From the NCBI GenBank assembly GCA_026002935.1, contig BPGH01000001.1, forward strand, positions 1,289,965-1,353,964: DNA of 64,000 nucleotides. Reading direction: 5' to 3'. Under the pieces are notes generated by a model. It had not been told where the DNA came from. It saw only the letters and a program-made list of their open reading frames with translations, and did no database searches. Positions 48,824-57,261 of the stretch are shown in pieces. Within the stretch, counting starts at the first letter, position 1, and the number at the start of each line of letters is the position of its first letter. The DNA comes from Acidimicrobiia bacterium. GTDB lineage: Bacteria > Actinomycetota > Acidimicrobiia > IMCC26256 > PALSA-610. A program made the translations under genes and the position numbers.

Positions 48824-49672
48824 ATGCCCGGCTCCCCACCCGACCTGCCCGACCTCGAGACCCTGGAGCTGCGCCGCGACGGCCCGGTCGCGTGGCTCCG
48901 GCTCGACCGGCCCGACAAGCTCAACAGCTTCACCGTGCGGATGTGGCACGAGCTGCGCGAGCTCGGGCGGCGGATCCACGACGACGAGACGATCCGCGCG
49001 CTGGTCGTGATCGGCAAGGGCCGCGCGTTCTCCTCGGGGATCGACACGACGGTCTTCACCGGCGGCGCGACCGACGAGTCGCTCCGGGCCGGCCCCGACG
49101 CCGGGACCCGCCACGCCGACCCGGTCGTCGACGGCATCCTGCGCGCGCAGGAGTCGTACTCGTGGCTCGAGACCGCGCGCTACCCGACGATCGCCGCCGT
49201 CCACGGCTACGCGCTCGGTGCCGGGCTGCAGCTCGCCCTCGCGTGCGACCTGCGGGTCTTCGCCCGCGGGACGCAGGTGGGGCTCCTCGAGCACCGCTAC
49301 GGCATCCTCCCCGACCTCGGCGGGACGCAACGGCTCCCCCGGGTCGTGGGGGCGGGGAAGGCCAAGGAGCTCATCTGGACCGCCGCGCGCATCGACGCCG
49401 AGGAGGCGTACCGCATCGGCCTGTGCGAGCGGATCGTCGACGCCGAGCACCTGGAGGAGGAGGCCGGCGCCCTCGCGGCCGTGATCGCGGGCCAGCCGCC
49501 GCTCGCGGTGCAGGGGGCCAAGCGCGCGGTCGCCGCGGCCGCGCGGCTGCCGGTCGCCGAAGGCCTCGTCGTCGAGGCGGAGGAGCAGGCGGTGTGCCTG
49601 CGCTCGGCCGACATGCGCGAGGCGATCACCGCCTTCGTCGAGCAGCGGACCCCGCGATACCAGGGGCGCTGA
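48824..49672 (+). CDS. Enoyl-CoA hydratase/isomerase family protein
   Basis: This 282-residue crotonase-fold enzyme has LDRPDKLNSFT, the oxyanion-hole segments AFSSGIDT and GYALGAGLQLALACD, and both catalytic glutamates in positions equivalent to Glu144 and Glu164 of rat hydratase (GLLEHRYGILPDLGGTQRL and GKAKELIW). It should hydrate enoyl-CoA in fatty acid or branched acid breakdown; the family also includes isomerases and hydrolases. It is followed two bases later by murA and may share its transcript. Confidence 0.88.
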   Translation: MPGSPPDLPDLETLELRRDGPVAWLRLDRPDKLNSFTVRMWHELRELGRRIHDDETIRALVVIGKGRAFSSGIDTTVFTGGATDESLRAGPDAGTRHADPVVDGILRAQESYSWLETARYPTIAAVHGYALGAGLQLALACDLRVFARGTQVGLLEHRYGILPDLGGTQRLPRVVGAGKAKELIWTAARIDAEEAYRIGLCERIVDAEHLEEEAGALAAVIAGQPPLAVQGAKRAVAAAARLPVAEGLVVEAEEQAVCLRSADMREAITAFVEQRTPRYQGR

Positions 49673-49674
49673 CG

Positions 49675-50931
49675 GTGGGCCGCTACGCCGTCCGCCCGAG
49701 CGGGCCGCTGTGCGGCAGGGTGCGCGTCGCGGGCGCCACCAAGAACTCGGGGACCAAGCAGATGGCCGCCGCGTTGCTCGCACCCGGGGTCACGACGCTG
49801 CGGAACATGCCGCGCGTGCGCGACCTCGACGTCATGGCCGAGCTGATGACGGCCCTCGGCGCGCACGTCGAGCTCGTGGGCACCGACGAGGTCCGCGTCG
49901 ACGCGAGCGGTGCCCTCGTGCCGGAGGCGCCCTACGAGCTGGTCAGCCGGATCCGCGCCAGCTTCAACGTGCTCGGGCCGCTGCTCGCGCGCTGCGGGCA
50001 CGCCCGCGTCGCGCTCCCGGGCGGCGACAACATCGGCAGCCGCAAGGTCGACATGCACCTGCGGGGCCTCGCGGCCCTGGGCGCCGAGGTCGGGGTGGAG
50101 CACGGGTTCGTGGTGGCGCGGGCCTCGCGTCTGGTCGGCACGCGGTTGGTGCTCGACTTCCCGAGCGTCGGCGCGACCGAGAACCTGATGTGCGCGGCGG
50201 TGCTCGCGAGGGGCACCACGGTGATCGAGAACGCAGCCCGCGAGCCCGAGGTCACCGACCTCGCCGCGTTCCTGGACCGGATGGGCGGCCGGGTCGTCGG
50301 CGCGGGCACCTCGACGATCGAGATCGAGGGCGTCGACGCGCTCGTCGCGGCCGAGAGCGAGATCATGGCCGACCGGGTCGAGGCGGGGACGCTGCTGATG
50401 GCCTGCGGGATGGCCGGCGGCGAGATCGAGCTGGTCGGCACGCGCTTCGAGCACCTCGAGCTGGTCGCGATGAAGCTGTGCGAGATGGGCATGCGCGTGT
50501 CGGCGACGCCCGACGGCATGTGGGCGCAGGCGCAGGGGCCGCTGCGCGCCGTCGACATCGCGACGCTCCCGCACCCCGGGTTCGCGACCGACTTCATGCC
50601 GATCGCCGTCGCGATGATGTCGGTCGCGCAGGGCAGCGCCATCGTGACCGAGAACGTCTACGACGGGCGGTTCCAGTTCGTCGACGAGCTGCGGCGGATG
50701 GGCGCCGACATCCACACCGAGGGCCGCCACGCCGTCGTGCGCGGGGTCGAGCGGCTCTCGGGCGCCCCGGTCGTCGCCTCCGACGTGCGGGCCGGCGCCG
50801 CGCTCGTGCTCGCCGGCCTCGTCGCCGAGGGCGAGACGGTCGTGTACGGCACCGAGCACGTGGAGCGGGGCTACGCCGACCTCCCCGGGGTGCTGTCCGC
50901 CCTCGGTGCCGACGTCGAGCGCATCGACTGA
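49675..50931 (+). CDS. murA: UDP-N-acetylglucosamine 1-carboxyvinyltransferase, Asp-type
   Basis: MurA transfers enolpyruvate to UDP-GlcNAc, the first committed step of peptidoglycan synthesis. The 418-residue protein has the lysine/asparagine pair in GATKNSGTKQM, RASFNVLGPLLAR and PHPGFATDFMP. The active-site loop reads PGGDNIG: Asp118 replaces the usual cysteine (Cys115 in E. coli). The same change in mycobacterial MurA gives fosfomycin resistance. GTG at 49675 starts two bases after the crotonase stop. In M. tuberculosis murA also follows the atp operon at short distance. Confidence 0.94.
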   Translation: MGRYAVRPSGPLCGRVRVAGATKNSGTKQMAAALLAPGVTTLRNMPRVRDLDVMAELMTALGAHVELVGTDEVRVDASGALVPEAPYELVSRIRASFNVLGPLLARCGHARVALPGGDNIGSRKVDMHLRGLAALGAEVGVEHGFVVARASRLVGTRLVLDFPSVGATENLMCAAVLARGTTVIENAAREPEVTDLAAFLDRMGGRVVGAGTSTIEIEGVDALVAAESEIMADRVEAGTLLMACGMAGGEIELVGTRFEHLELVAMKLCEMGMRVSATPDGMWAQAQGPLRAVDIATLPHPGFATDFMPIAVAMMSVAQGSAIVTENVYDGRFQFVDELRRMGADIHTEGRHAVVRGVERLSGAPVVASDVRAGAALVLAGLVAEGETVVYGTEHVERGYADLPGVLSALGADVERID

Positions 50932-51006
50932 GGGAAGACCTGGTTTACTGGTGGCGTTGGTGACCGTGACGGCCCGCCCGCGGGGGCGGGCCCCGCAGGA
51001 GCAGTG

Positions 51007-51255
51007 ATGGCGCCCGACCTGGCCGAGATGGAAGCCGGTGTCCTCGAGGCGATCGAGGCGATCCGCCCCGCGTTGCAGAGCGACGGCGGCGACATCGTCT
51101 TCCGGTACCTCGACGAGGACGGCGTGGTGCACGTGTCGCTGGTCGGCGCGTGCGGGACCTGCCCCGTGTCGACGATGACGCTCAAGGCCGGCGTCGAGCG
51201 GATCATCATGGACCGCGTGCCCGGCGTCACCGAGGTCGTCGCCGACGACGAGTAG
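51007..51255 (+). CDS. NifU-like iron-sulfur scaffold domain protein
   Basis: This 82-residue protein matches the C-terminal NifU/NfuA scaffold domain. PALQSDGGDIVFRYLDEDG and GACGTCPVSTMTLKAGVER carry the C-x-x-C that holds an Fe-S cluster at a dimer interface. It delivers clusters to target proteins. ATG at 51007 is preceded by GCAGGAGCAGTG; a GTG at 51004 is possible. TTTACT at 50943-50948 is a possible -10. It is separated from meaB by 23 bases. Confidence 0.88.
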   Translation: MAPDLAEMEAGVLEAIEAIRPALQSDGGDIVFRYLDEDGVVHVSLVGACGTCPVSTMTLKAGVERIIMDRVPGVTEVVADDE

Positions 51256-51278
51256 CGCGGCCCGGAGCACCAGCGCGC

Positions 51279-52226
51279 ATGCGCGCCCCGGTCGAACCCG
51301 CATCCCTCGTCGAACGCGCGCTCGCCGGCGAGCGCGTCGCGATCGCGAAGCTCCTGTCGCTGGTCGAACAGGGCGGTGACGACGCCCGCCGGGCGGTCGC
51401 CCTGCTGCACCCCCACACGGGGCGCGCGTGGTCGGTGGGTGTCACCGGCGCGCCGGGCGCCGGCAAGTCCACGCTGACCGACCGGCTGGTCGCGCGCCTG
51501 CGGGCCGACGGCGCCGAGGTGGGGGTCCTCGCGGTCGACCCGTCGAGCCCGTTCAGCGGCGGCGCGATCCTCGGTGACCGCGTGCGGATGCAGGAGCACT
51601 CGACCGACCCGGGGGTGTTCATCCGCTCGATGGCGACCCGCGGCCACCTCGGCGGCCTGGCGCTCGCGACCCCGCAGGCGGTGCGGGTCCTCGACGCGGT
51701 CGGCAAGGCGTGGGTGGTGGTCGAGACGGTCGGTGTCGGCCAGGTCGAGGTCGAGATCGCGAAGCAGGCGGACACGACCGTCGTCGTCGTCAACCCGGGC
51801 TGGGGCGACGCGGTGCAGGCGGCGAAGGCGGGGCTGCTCGAGATCGCGGACGTGTTCGTCGTGAACAAGGCCGACCGGCCGGGCACCGCCGAGGCGGTCC
51901 GCGACCTGGAGGGCATGCTCGAGCTCGCGCCCGCGAACCGGTGGCGCCCCCCGATCGTCCGGACGGTCGCGACCACCGGCGAGGGGATCGACGACCTCTA
52001 CGACGCGATCGCGCGCCACCGCGACCACATGGAGCGTGACGGCCGGTTGCAGGCGCGCCGGCGCGCCCGGGTGCGGGCGGAGCTCCAGACGATCGTCGCC
52101 GAGCGGCTGCTCGCGCGCGCGGCCGCGCTGACCGGCGGGAAGGAGTTCGAGGCACTCGTCGACGACGTCGTCCAGGGCCGCCGCGACCCCTACGACGCGG
52201 CGGACGCCCTGCTCGGCGAGCGCTGA
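51279..52226 (+). CDS. meaB: Methylmalonyl/acyl-CoA mutase-associated GTPase MeaB
   Basis: This G-protein chaperone (315 residues) protects B12-dependent acyl-CoA mutases and gates cofactor delivery. VGVTGAPGAGKSTLTDRL is the P-loop, VLAVDPSSPFSGGAILGDRVRM the switch/Mg region, VVVETVGVGQVEVE and VFVVNKADRPGT complete the GTPase set. The likely client is the acyl-CoA mutase at 39500. The ATG follows CCCGGAGCACC. Confidence 0.93.
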   Translation: MRAPVEPASLVERALAGERVAIAKLLSLVEQGGDDARRAVALLHPHTGRAWSVGVTGAPGAGKSTLTDRLVARLRADGAEVGVLAVDPSSPFSGGAILGDRVRMQEHSTDPGVFIRSMATRGHLGGLALATPQAVRVLDAVGKAWVVVETVGVGQVEVEIAKQADTTVVVVNPGWGDAVQAAKAGLLEIADVFVVNKADRPGTAEAVRDLEGMLELAPANRWRPPIVRTVATTGEGIDDLYDAIARHRDHMERDGRLQARRRARVRAELQTIVAERLLARAAALTGGKEFEALVDDVVQGRRDPYDAADALLGER

Positions 52227-52284
52227 ACGACCTCCGCCCCGACGAATACAGTGCGCGACCTCGGATCCGGGGTCCGGAGGGGCG

Positions 52285-52660
52285 ATGGAGGTGCAGGTCC
52301 GTCACAACCCGAGCTTCGCGGTCGCGCGCGTGGTGCTCTCGGGCGGCGAGCACGTGAAGGTCGAGGCCGGGGCGATGATGGCGCACTCCGCGGGCGTCGC
52401 GCTCGACGCCAAGATGGAGGGCGGGTTGCTCGAGTCGTCGGAGCGCGCCACATGGTCGCGTACTCGGACGGGCTCGGCATGACCATGCGCACCGCGAGCG
52501 GCGGGATCGCACGGTCGGTGAAGTCGGCCGAGGGCCTCGTGTTCGAGTTCACGGGTCCGGGCTGGGTGATGACGCAGAGCCGCAACCCGCGCGGCCTGCT
52601 CGACTGGTTGACCGCGAACCTGCCCGGTCAGCGGGCACAGCGATCACGAGGAGGAGTGCC
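52285..52660 (+). pseudogene. AIM24 family gene with internal deletion
   Basis: The 5' part (52285 to about 52435) encodes the AIM24 start, NPSFAVARVVLSGGEHVKVEAGAMMAHSAG in pattern, ending KMEGGLLES. The 3' part, in another frame from about 52446, resumes with HMVAYSDGLG, SAEGLVFEFTGPG and QSRNPRGLLDWLTANLP, the family's C terminus. The middle (about 110 codons, judged from the 220-260 residues usual in this family) is missing. The family is thought to affect membrane organisation or trafficking. The lost block could be a real deletion or an assembly collapse. Confidence 0.75.
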
Positions 52661-53440
52661 GTGGCCGACGCGTACGTCCTGACCGAGCGTGACGACGAGG
52701 GGGTCGTGCGCGTCCGGCTCAACCGGCCGCCGATGAACCCGCTGTCGCAGGCGCTGCTCGCCGAGCTGCACGACGTGGCGGTCGGGCTCGGCGCGGACCC
52801 GTCGGTCAAGGCCGTCGTCGTGACCGGCGGTGACAAGGCGTTCGCGGCCGGCGCCGACATCGACGAGTTCGGCGACCAGGAGACCGCGCGCCGGATCGCC
52901 GCCGGCTTCCGCGAGGCGTTCGACGCCGTCGCCGCCATCCCGCGGCCGGTGATCGCGGCGATCCGCGGCTACGCGCTGGGCGGCGGGCTCGAGCTCGCGA
53001 TGGCGTGCGACCTGCGCGTCGCCGCCGACACCGCCCGCGTCGGCCAGCCCGAGATCCTGCTCGGGATCATCCCGGGCGCGGGCGGTACCCAGCGCCTGGC
53101 GCGCCTCGTCGGCCCGGCGCGCGCGAAGGAGCTGGTGTGGAGCGGGCGGCAGGTGCGCGCGGACGAGGCCCTGGCGATCGGCCTCGTCGACCGGGTCGTC
53201 CCCGCCGACGAGGTGCTGCACGCCGCGCACCACTGGGCCGCCGAGCTGGGCCGGGGCGCGGTCGTCGCGATGGGGCTCGCGAAGCGGGCGGTCGACGAGG
53301 GCCTCGGACGCCCGCTCGCGCAGGGGCTCGACCTCGAGGCCGAGGCGTTCGTCGCGTCGTTCGCCACCGAGGACGCCCGCATCGGGGTGCGGTCGTTCCG
53401 CGAGCACGGCCCCGGCAAGGCGCGCTTCACCGGGTCCTGA
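52661..53440 (+). CDS. Enoyl-CoA hydratase
   Basis: This 259-residue crotonase has LNRPPMNPLSQ, AFAAGADIDEF, GYALGGGLELAMACDLRVA and GQPEILLGIIPGAGGTQRL with the catalytic glutamate, and a second glutamate in ARAKELVW. It closely matches short-chain enoyl-CoA hydratases of beta-oxidation. GTG at 52661 has GAGGAGTGCC directly upstream. It lies downstream of meaB and the AIM24 remnant, and is convergent with the next oxidoreductase gene. Confidence 0.92.
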   Translation: MADAYVLTERDDEGVVRVRLNRPPMNPLSQALLAELHDVAVGLGADPSVKAVVVTGGDKAFAAGADIDEFGDQETARRIAAGFREAFDAVAAIPRPVIAAIRGYALGGGLELAMACDLRVAADTARVGQPEILLGIIPGAGGTQRLARLVGPARAKELVWSGRQVRADEALAIGLVDRVVPADEVLHAAHHWAAELGRGAVVAMGLAKRAVDEGLGRPLAQGLDLEAEAFVASFATEDARIGVRSFREHGPGKARFTGS

Positions 53441-53463
53441 CGCGGCTGCAGCGCGGCCCTCGC

Positions 53464-54441
53464 TCAGGCGAGCGCGGCGAGCGTCGCCTCGACGGTGCCG
53501 AGGCGGTCCTCGCCCCACGGCACCGGGAACACGACGGGCACGTCGACCCCGTGATCGGCGTAGGCCTGCACGGCGGCGCGCACGTGGGCGGCGTCCCCCA
53601 TGATCTGCACCTCGTCGACCCACCGGTCGCCGATCGCGGCGAGCGCGCCGTCACGGTCCTTCCGCTCCCAGCGCTCCCGCAGCTCCCGCACGTCGTCGCC
53701 GTAGCCGGCACGGGCGAACTGGTTGGCGTACGCGTCCACGACCGCGTAGTTGAGCAGGTCGCGCCGCGCCAGGTCGGCCCAGCGGTCACGGTCGGTGACG
53801 GCGCAGTGGACGTACGCGAACACCGTCGCGTCGCCGCCCTCGCGGACACGCTCGACGCACCACGGCACGAGGGCGGCGGGCAGGTAGTTGAGCAGCACGC
53901 CGTCCGCGATCTCGCCCGCCAGCCGCAACATCTGCTCGCCGAGCGCGGCCACGACGATCTTGGGCCGCTTCTCGCCGAGCCGGACGCCCAGCCGGAAGCG
54001 CGACACGCGGTAGAAGTCGCCGTCGAAGCTCACGGTCTCGCCGGACAGGCACTCGCGCAGCAGGGCGACGAACTCGCGCACCTGCGCGATGGGCCGGTCG
54101 GTGTAGCCGGCGCCGTGCCACCGCCCGGCGACCGCCGGCGACGAGATGCCCACGCCGAGGTACACGTCACGGTCGCCGACGAGCTGCTGGAGCGTCGCGG
54201 CCGCCATCGCGTGCAGGGGGGGCGTGCGCAGCTGCAGCGCGAGCACGCCGGTGCCGACGCCGCAGTTGGGCGCGACCTGCGTGATCGCACCGAGCAGCGA
54301 CATCGCCTCGGCCGCGTTCGCCTCCGCGACCCAGATCGACGAGAAGCCGAGCGCGTCGGCCCGGCGGGCGACGTCGAGGGAGAGGGGCGCGCCGAGCGTC
54401 TGCAACCCCGCGACGCTCACGGCGTGACGCGTGCCGGTCAT
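53464..54441 (-). CDS. LLM class F420-type oxidoreductase
   Basis: This 325-residue TIM-barrel enzyme has ADALGFSSIWVAEANAAEAMSLLGAITQ, GTGVLALQLRTPPLHAMAAATL and YLGVGISSPAVAGRWHG, which resemble F420-dependent luciferase-like oxidoreductases. Cofactor F420 is probable but not proved by sequence. Its ATG overlaps the stop of the SRPBCC gene by four bases, and it is the last gene of a galT-SRPBCC-oxidoreductase operon. Confidence 0.85.
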   Translation of the reverse strand: MTGTRHAVSVAGLQTLGAPLSLDVARRADALGFSSIWVAEANAAEAMSLLGAITQVAPNCGVGTGVLALQLRTPPLHAMAAATLQQLVGDRDVYLGVGISSPAVAGRWHGAGYTDRPIAQVREFVALLRECLSGETVSFDGDFYRVSRFRLGVRLGEKRPKIVVAALGEQMLRLAGEIADGVLLNYLPAALVPWCVERVREGGDATVFAYVHCAVTDRDRWADLARRDLLNYAVVDAYANQFARAGYGDDVRELRERWERKDRDGALAAIGDRWVDEVQIMGDAAHVRAAVQAYADHGVDVPVVFPVPWGEDRLGTVEATLAALA

Positions 54442-54878
54442 GGGCCGGATGCTACGAGAGCGCGCAGCCGCTCGAGGTTCCGGCGCCAGACGGTCCGCAG
54501 CACCGGACGGGCCACCGCGGCGCCGAGGGGACCGCCGAGCCACCACGGGAACTCGATCCGCTCCGTCCACGTGAAGCGCGTCGTCCCGCCACCGGGCCCG
54601 GCGGGCTCGAGGGTGAAGCGCCCGGTCCCGCGGAACAGGCCGCGGTGCTCGATCCCCATCGCCCGGCCCGGCTCCCACTCGGTGACCACCATCCGGTCGA
54701 CGGTGCGCAGGGGTCCGACCCGGGTCAGGCACTCGAACTCGGTCCCGACGCCGCGCCGGCGGTCGGACGTGAAGGTGATGCGCACCGCGTCGGCCATCCA
54801 GCGCGTGTGGGTCTCGATCGGCTCGATGACCTCCCACACGCGCGCCGGCGGCGCGTCGATCCGGGTCGACACGGTCAC
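54438..54878 (-). CDS. SRPBCC family polyketide-cyclase-like protein
   Basis: This 146-residue protein has the START/Bet v1-type hydrophobic cavity fold: VSTRIDAPPARVWEVIEPIETHTRWMADAV at the N terminus, EWEPGRAMGIEHRG and a C-terminal helix RTVWRRNLERLRALV. The family binds or transfers hydrophobic ligands. GTG at 54878 overlaps the galT stop, and its own stop overlaps the next gene. Confidence 0.85.
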   Translation of the reverse strand: MTVSTRIDAPPARVWEVIEPIETHTRWMADAVRITFTSDRRRGVGTEFECLTRVGPLRTVDRMVVTEWEPGRAMGIEHRGLFRGTGRFTLEPAGPGGGTTRFTWTERIEFPWWLGGPLGAAVARPVLRTVWRRNLERLRALVASGP

Positions 54879-55837
54879 CCGCACCGCGCCTCCCGCAGGG
54901 ACGCGGCCGCGTCGGCCGGCTCGACCGCACAGACGTCGAGGCCGGTCGCGATCTCGAACCCGGCGGCGACCGACGTGCGGGGGACGACGTCGACCCACCA
55001 GTGGCACGGCCACCCGCCCCCGCGGGCCGCGGTGTGGACGACGACGTTGTGGTCGACGGGCCCCAGGACGGCGCGCACCGACGTCAGCACGGCCCGCAGG
55101 ACGTCCGCGATCGCGTCGACGTGCTCGTCGGTCGCCTCGTCGAAGCGCGCCCCCGCGTCGCGCAGCGCGCAGCGCACGAACCACGGGGACGGCGAGGCGG
55201 CCGGGCACCACGCGAGCGCGGCGCCGTCCATGTCGAGCACCGCCCGCGCGCCGGCGCGCTCCTCGCGCATCTGTTCGGCGACGAGGTCGCGCCCCGCGTC
55301 CGCGAAGCGCGCCGCCAGCCGCGCCACCTCCGGGGGGACGACGTCGAGCGCGACGAGCTGCGCGTGGGGGTGCGCGATCGAGGCCCCCGCCGCCCGGCCC
55401 TGGTTCACGAACGGTTGGGCGTGCGCGCGCCCGCGCCCGAGGTGGTACGCCGCACGGTCGCGGAGCATCCGCACGACGTCGCGCGCCTGTGGGGGGTCGA
55501 GCCGGTCGAGCGGCCGGTCGTGCGCGGGTGACGAGACGACGACCTCGTGGGCGCCGCCGAGCGCGCCCCCACCGTCGCCGCCGACGACCGGGTACAGGTT
55601 GGGGACGGCGCGCACGCGCCAGCCGGGCGTGTCGGGCCCGCCGTCGCCGTAGCGCGCGACCTCGGGCGGCGTCTCGTGCTCGTTGCCCGGGCAGAAGGGA
55701 CAGGCGGGGTCCCGGCCCGGGGCGGCGCGCGCCGTCTCGACCGGCCCGCCGGTCGTGGCCGTCCGCGGTCGCGCCGAGCGCCCCGGCGCGACGATCACGC
55801 GGCGACCGGTGATCGGGTCCTCGCGCAGCTCCGGCAT
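54875..55837 (-). CDS. galT: Galactose-1-phosphate uridylyltransferase-like (HIT superfamily)
   Basis: This 320-residue enzyme is related to GalT, which swaps UMP between UDP-glucose and galactose 1-phosphate. CPFCPGNEHETPPE is the N-terminal zinc-type motif, and GASIAHPHAQLVAL holds the His-Pro-His nucleotide-transfer site. C-terminal WPCHWWVDVVPRTS adds a His. Some relatives transfer ADP or other nucleotides, so the substrate is uncertain. It is divergent from the flavoprotein gene, with TACCCT nine bases before the ATG. Confidence 0.82.
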   Translation of the reverse strand: MPELREDPITGRRVIVAPGRSARPRTATTGGPVETARAAPGRDPACPFCPGNEHETPPEVARYGDGGPDTPGWRVRAVPNLYPVVGGDGGGALGGAHEVVVSSPAHDRPLDRLDPPQARDVVRMLRDRAAYHLGRGRAHAQPFVNQGRAAGASIAHPHAQLVALDVVPPEVARLAARFADAGRDLVAEQMREERAGARAVLDMDGAALAWCPAASPSPWFVRCALRDAGARFDEATDEHVDAIADVLRAVLTSVRAVLGPVDHNVVVHTAARGGGWPCHWWVDVVPRTSVAAGFEIATGLDVCAVEPADAAASLREARCG

Positions 55838-55846
55838 CGGGCGGCC

Positions 55847-55852
55847 AGGGTA
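55847..55852 (-). promoter_or_regulatory. -10 element of galT
   Basis: The minus strand reads TACCCT, nine bases, then ATG at 55837. Confidence 0.4.
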
Positions 55853-55868
55853 GGCGGCGGCCAGCACG

Positions 55869-55874
55869 TAGCCT
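55869..55874 (+). promoter_or_regulatory. -10 element of the flavoprotein gene at 55881 (leaderless)
   Basis: TAGCCT is followed by six bases and the GTG at 55881. Confidence 0.55.
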
Positions 55875-55880
55875 GGACCC

Positions 55881-57239
55881 GTGGCCGTACGGTTCGTGAT
55901 CATCGGCGGCGGCCCCGCGGGCAACACCGCGGCCACGGTCGCCGCCTCGCTCGGCGCGCACGTCACGCTGGTCGAGCGGGACCTGATCGGCGGGGCCGCC
56001 CACCTGCGGGACTGCATCCCGAGCAAGGCCATGGTCGCGACCGGCAACGAGCTCACCGAGCTGGGGCGCGCCCGGGGGATGGGGCTCGAGGCGCACGGGT
56101 CGCTCGACGTGCACGCGCTGCGGGTGCGGATCGCGTCGATCGAGCGCCAGCTCTGCGACGACCTCACCGGGCTGCTCGAGTCGCAGGGCGTCCGGCTGAT
56201 CCGCGGCACGGGCCGCCTCGCGGGCCCGCACACGGTCGTGGCCACCACCGACGCCGGCGACGAGGAGATCGAGGCCGACGCGATCCTGCTCGCCACGGGG
56301 TCGCGGCCGCGCATCCCCGGCTGGGCCGCGCTCGACGGCGAACGCGTGCTCGACACGCGCTCGGCGTACCCGCCGCCCGAGATCCCCGAACACCTCGTGG
56401 TGATCGGCTCGGGCGTGACGGGCGTGGAGTTCACGCACATGTTCAGCGCGCTCGGGTCACAGGTCACCCTCATCGTCTCGCGCCAGCAGGTGCTGCCGTA
56501 CAAGGACCCCGAGGTCGCCGCCGTCCTGGAGGAGGAGTTCCTGCGCCGCGGGGTGAAGCTCCTCAAGGGCGCCCGGGCGATCGGCGTCGACCGCGACGGC
56601 GACAAGGTCGTCGTCTCGTGCGACGACGGCCGCCGCGCCGAGGGCTCCCACGCCGTGTTCGCCATCGGGTTCGTGCCCAACAGCGAGGGGCTCGGCTGCG
56701 AGGCGGCGGGCGTGCACGTCGACGAGCGCGGCTTCGTGCCCGGGAACCGCCACTGCCAGACGAACGTCCCGCACATCTACTCGGCGGGCGACCTGTCCGG
56801 GCGGCTCCCGCTGTCGTCGGTCGCGGCGATGCAGGGCCGAAAGATCGCCGAGCACGTGATGGGGCTCACCGCGCGCGAGCACCGGCACCTCGACTACGAC
56901 AAGGCCGCCTCCGCGATCTTCACCGATCCCGAGATCGCCGACGTCGGCGTGGCCGAGGCGGAGGCCTTCGCGGCCGGGCGGAAGCTGCGCGTCACGAAGG
57001 TCCCGTTCTCGGCGAACCCCAAGGCGTTGATCAACGGCGACACCCGCGGCTTCGTGAAGATCCTCTCCGACCCGGCGACCGGTGTGGTGCTCGGCGGCTC
57101 GATCGTCGGGCGCAACGCGGCCGAGCTCATCTCGGTGATCGCGGTGGCGGTCACCAACAACCTCAAGGTCACCGACATCGTGGACTCGCTGCTCGTGCAC
57201 CCCGCGCTCGCCGAGTCGCTGGCCGAAGCCGCCTACTGA
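55881..57239 (+). CDS. NAD(P)H quinone reductase-type flavoprotein (LpdA-like)
   Basis: This 452-residue protein has the pyridine nucleotide-disulfide oxidoreductase fold: FAD motif IIGGGPAGNTAA, NAD(P) motif VIGSGVTGVEF, IYSAGDLSG and a dimerisation domain ending HPALAESLAEA. The redox-active CxxxxC is incomplete: GGAAHLRDCIPSK keeps Cys45 but has Ala40 in place of the first cysteine. It is therefore not a dihydrolipoamide dehydrogenase. M. tuberculosis LpdA (Rv3303c) has a similar loss and acts as a quinone reductase, the favoured role here. Confidence 0.85.
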   Translation: MAVRFVIIGGGPAGNTAATVAASLGAHVTLVERDLIGGAAHLRDCIPSKAMVATGNELTELGRARGMGLEAHGSLDVHALRVRIASIERQLCDDLTGLLESQGVRLIRGTGRLAGPHTVVATTDAGDEEIEADAILLATGSRPRIPGWAALDGERVLDTRSAYPPPEIPEHLVVIGSGVTGVEFTHMFSALGSQVTLIVSRQQVLPYKDPEVAAVLEEEFLRRGVKLLKGARAIGVDRDGDKVVVSCDDGRRAEGSHAVFAIGFVPNSEGLGCEAAGVHVDERGFVPGNRHCQTNVPHIYSAGDLSGRLPLSSVAAMQGRKIAEHVMGLTAREHRHLDYDKAASAIFTDPEIADVGVAEAEAFAAGRKLRVTKVPFSANPKALINGDTRGFVKILSDPATGVVLGGSIVGRNAAELISVIAVAVTNNLKVTDIVDSLLVHPALAESLAEAAY

Positions 57240-57261
57240 CCGCGCGGCCGGGTCCGACGTC

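Noticed and set aside
54449-54454. TAGCAT seven bases before the LLM oxidoreductase ATG on the minus strand
   Set aside because: It lies inside the end of the overlapping SRPBCC gene, so chance occurrence in a coupled operon is as likely; not listed as a promoter.
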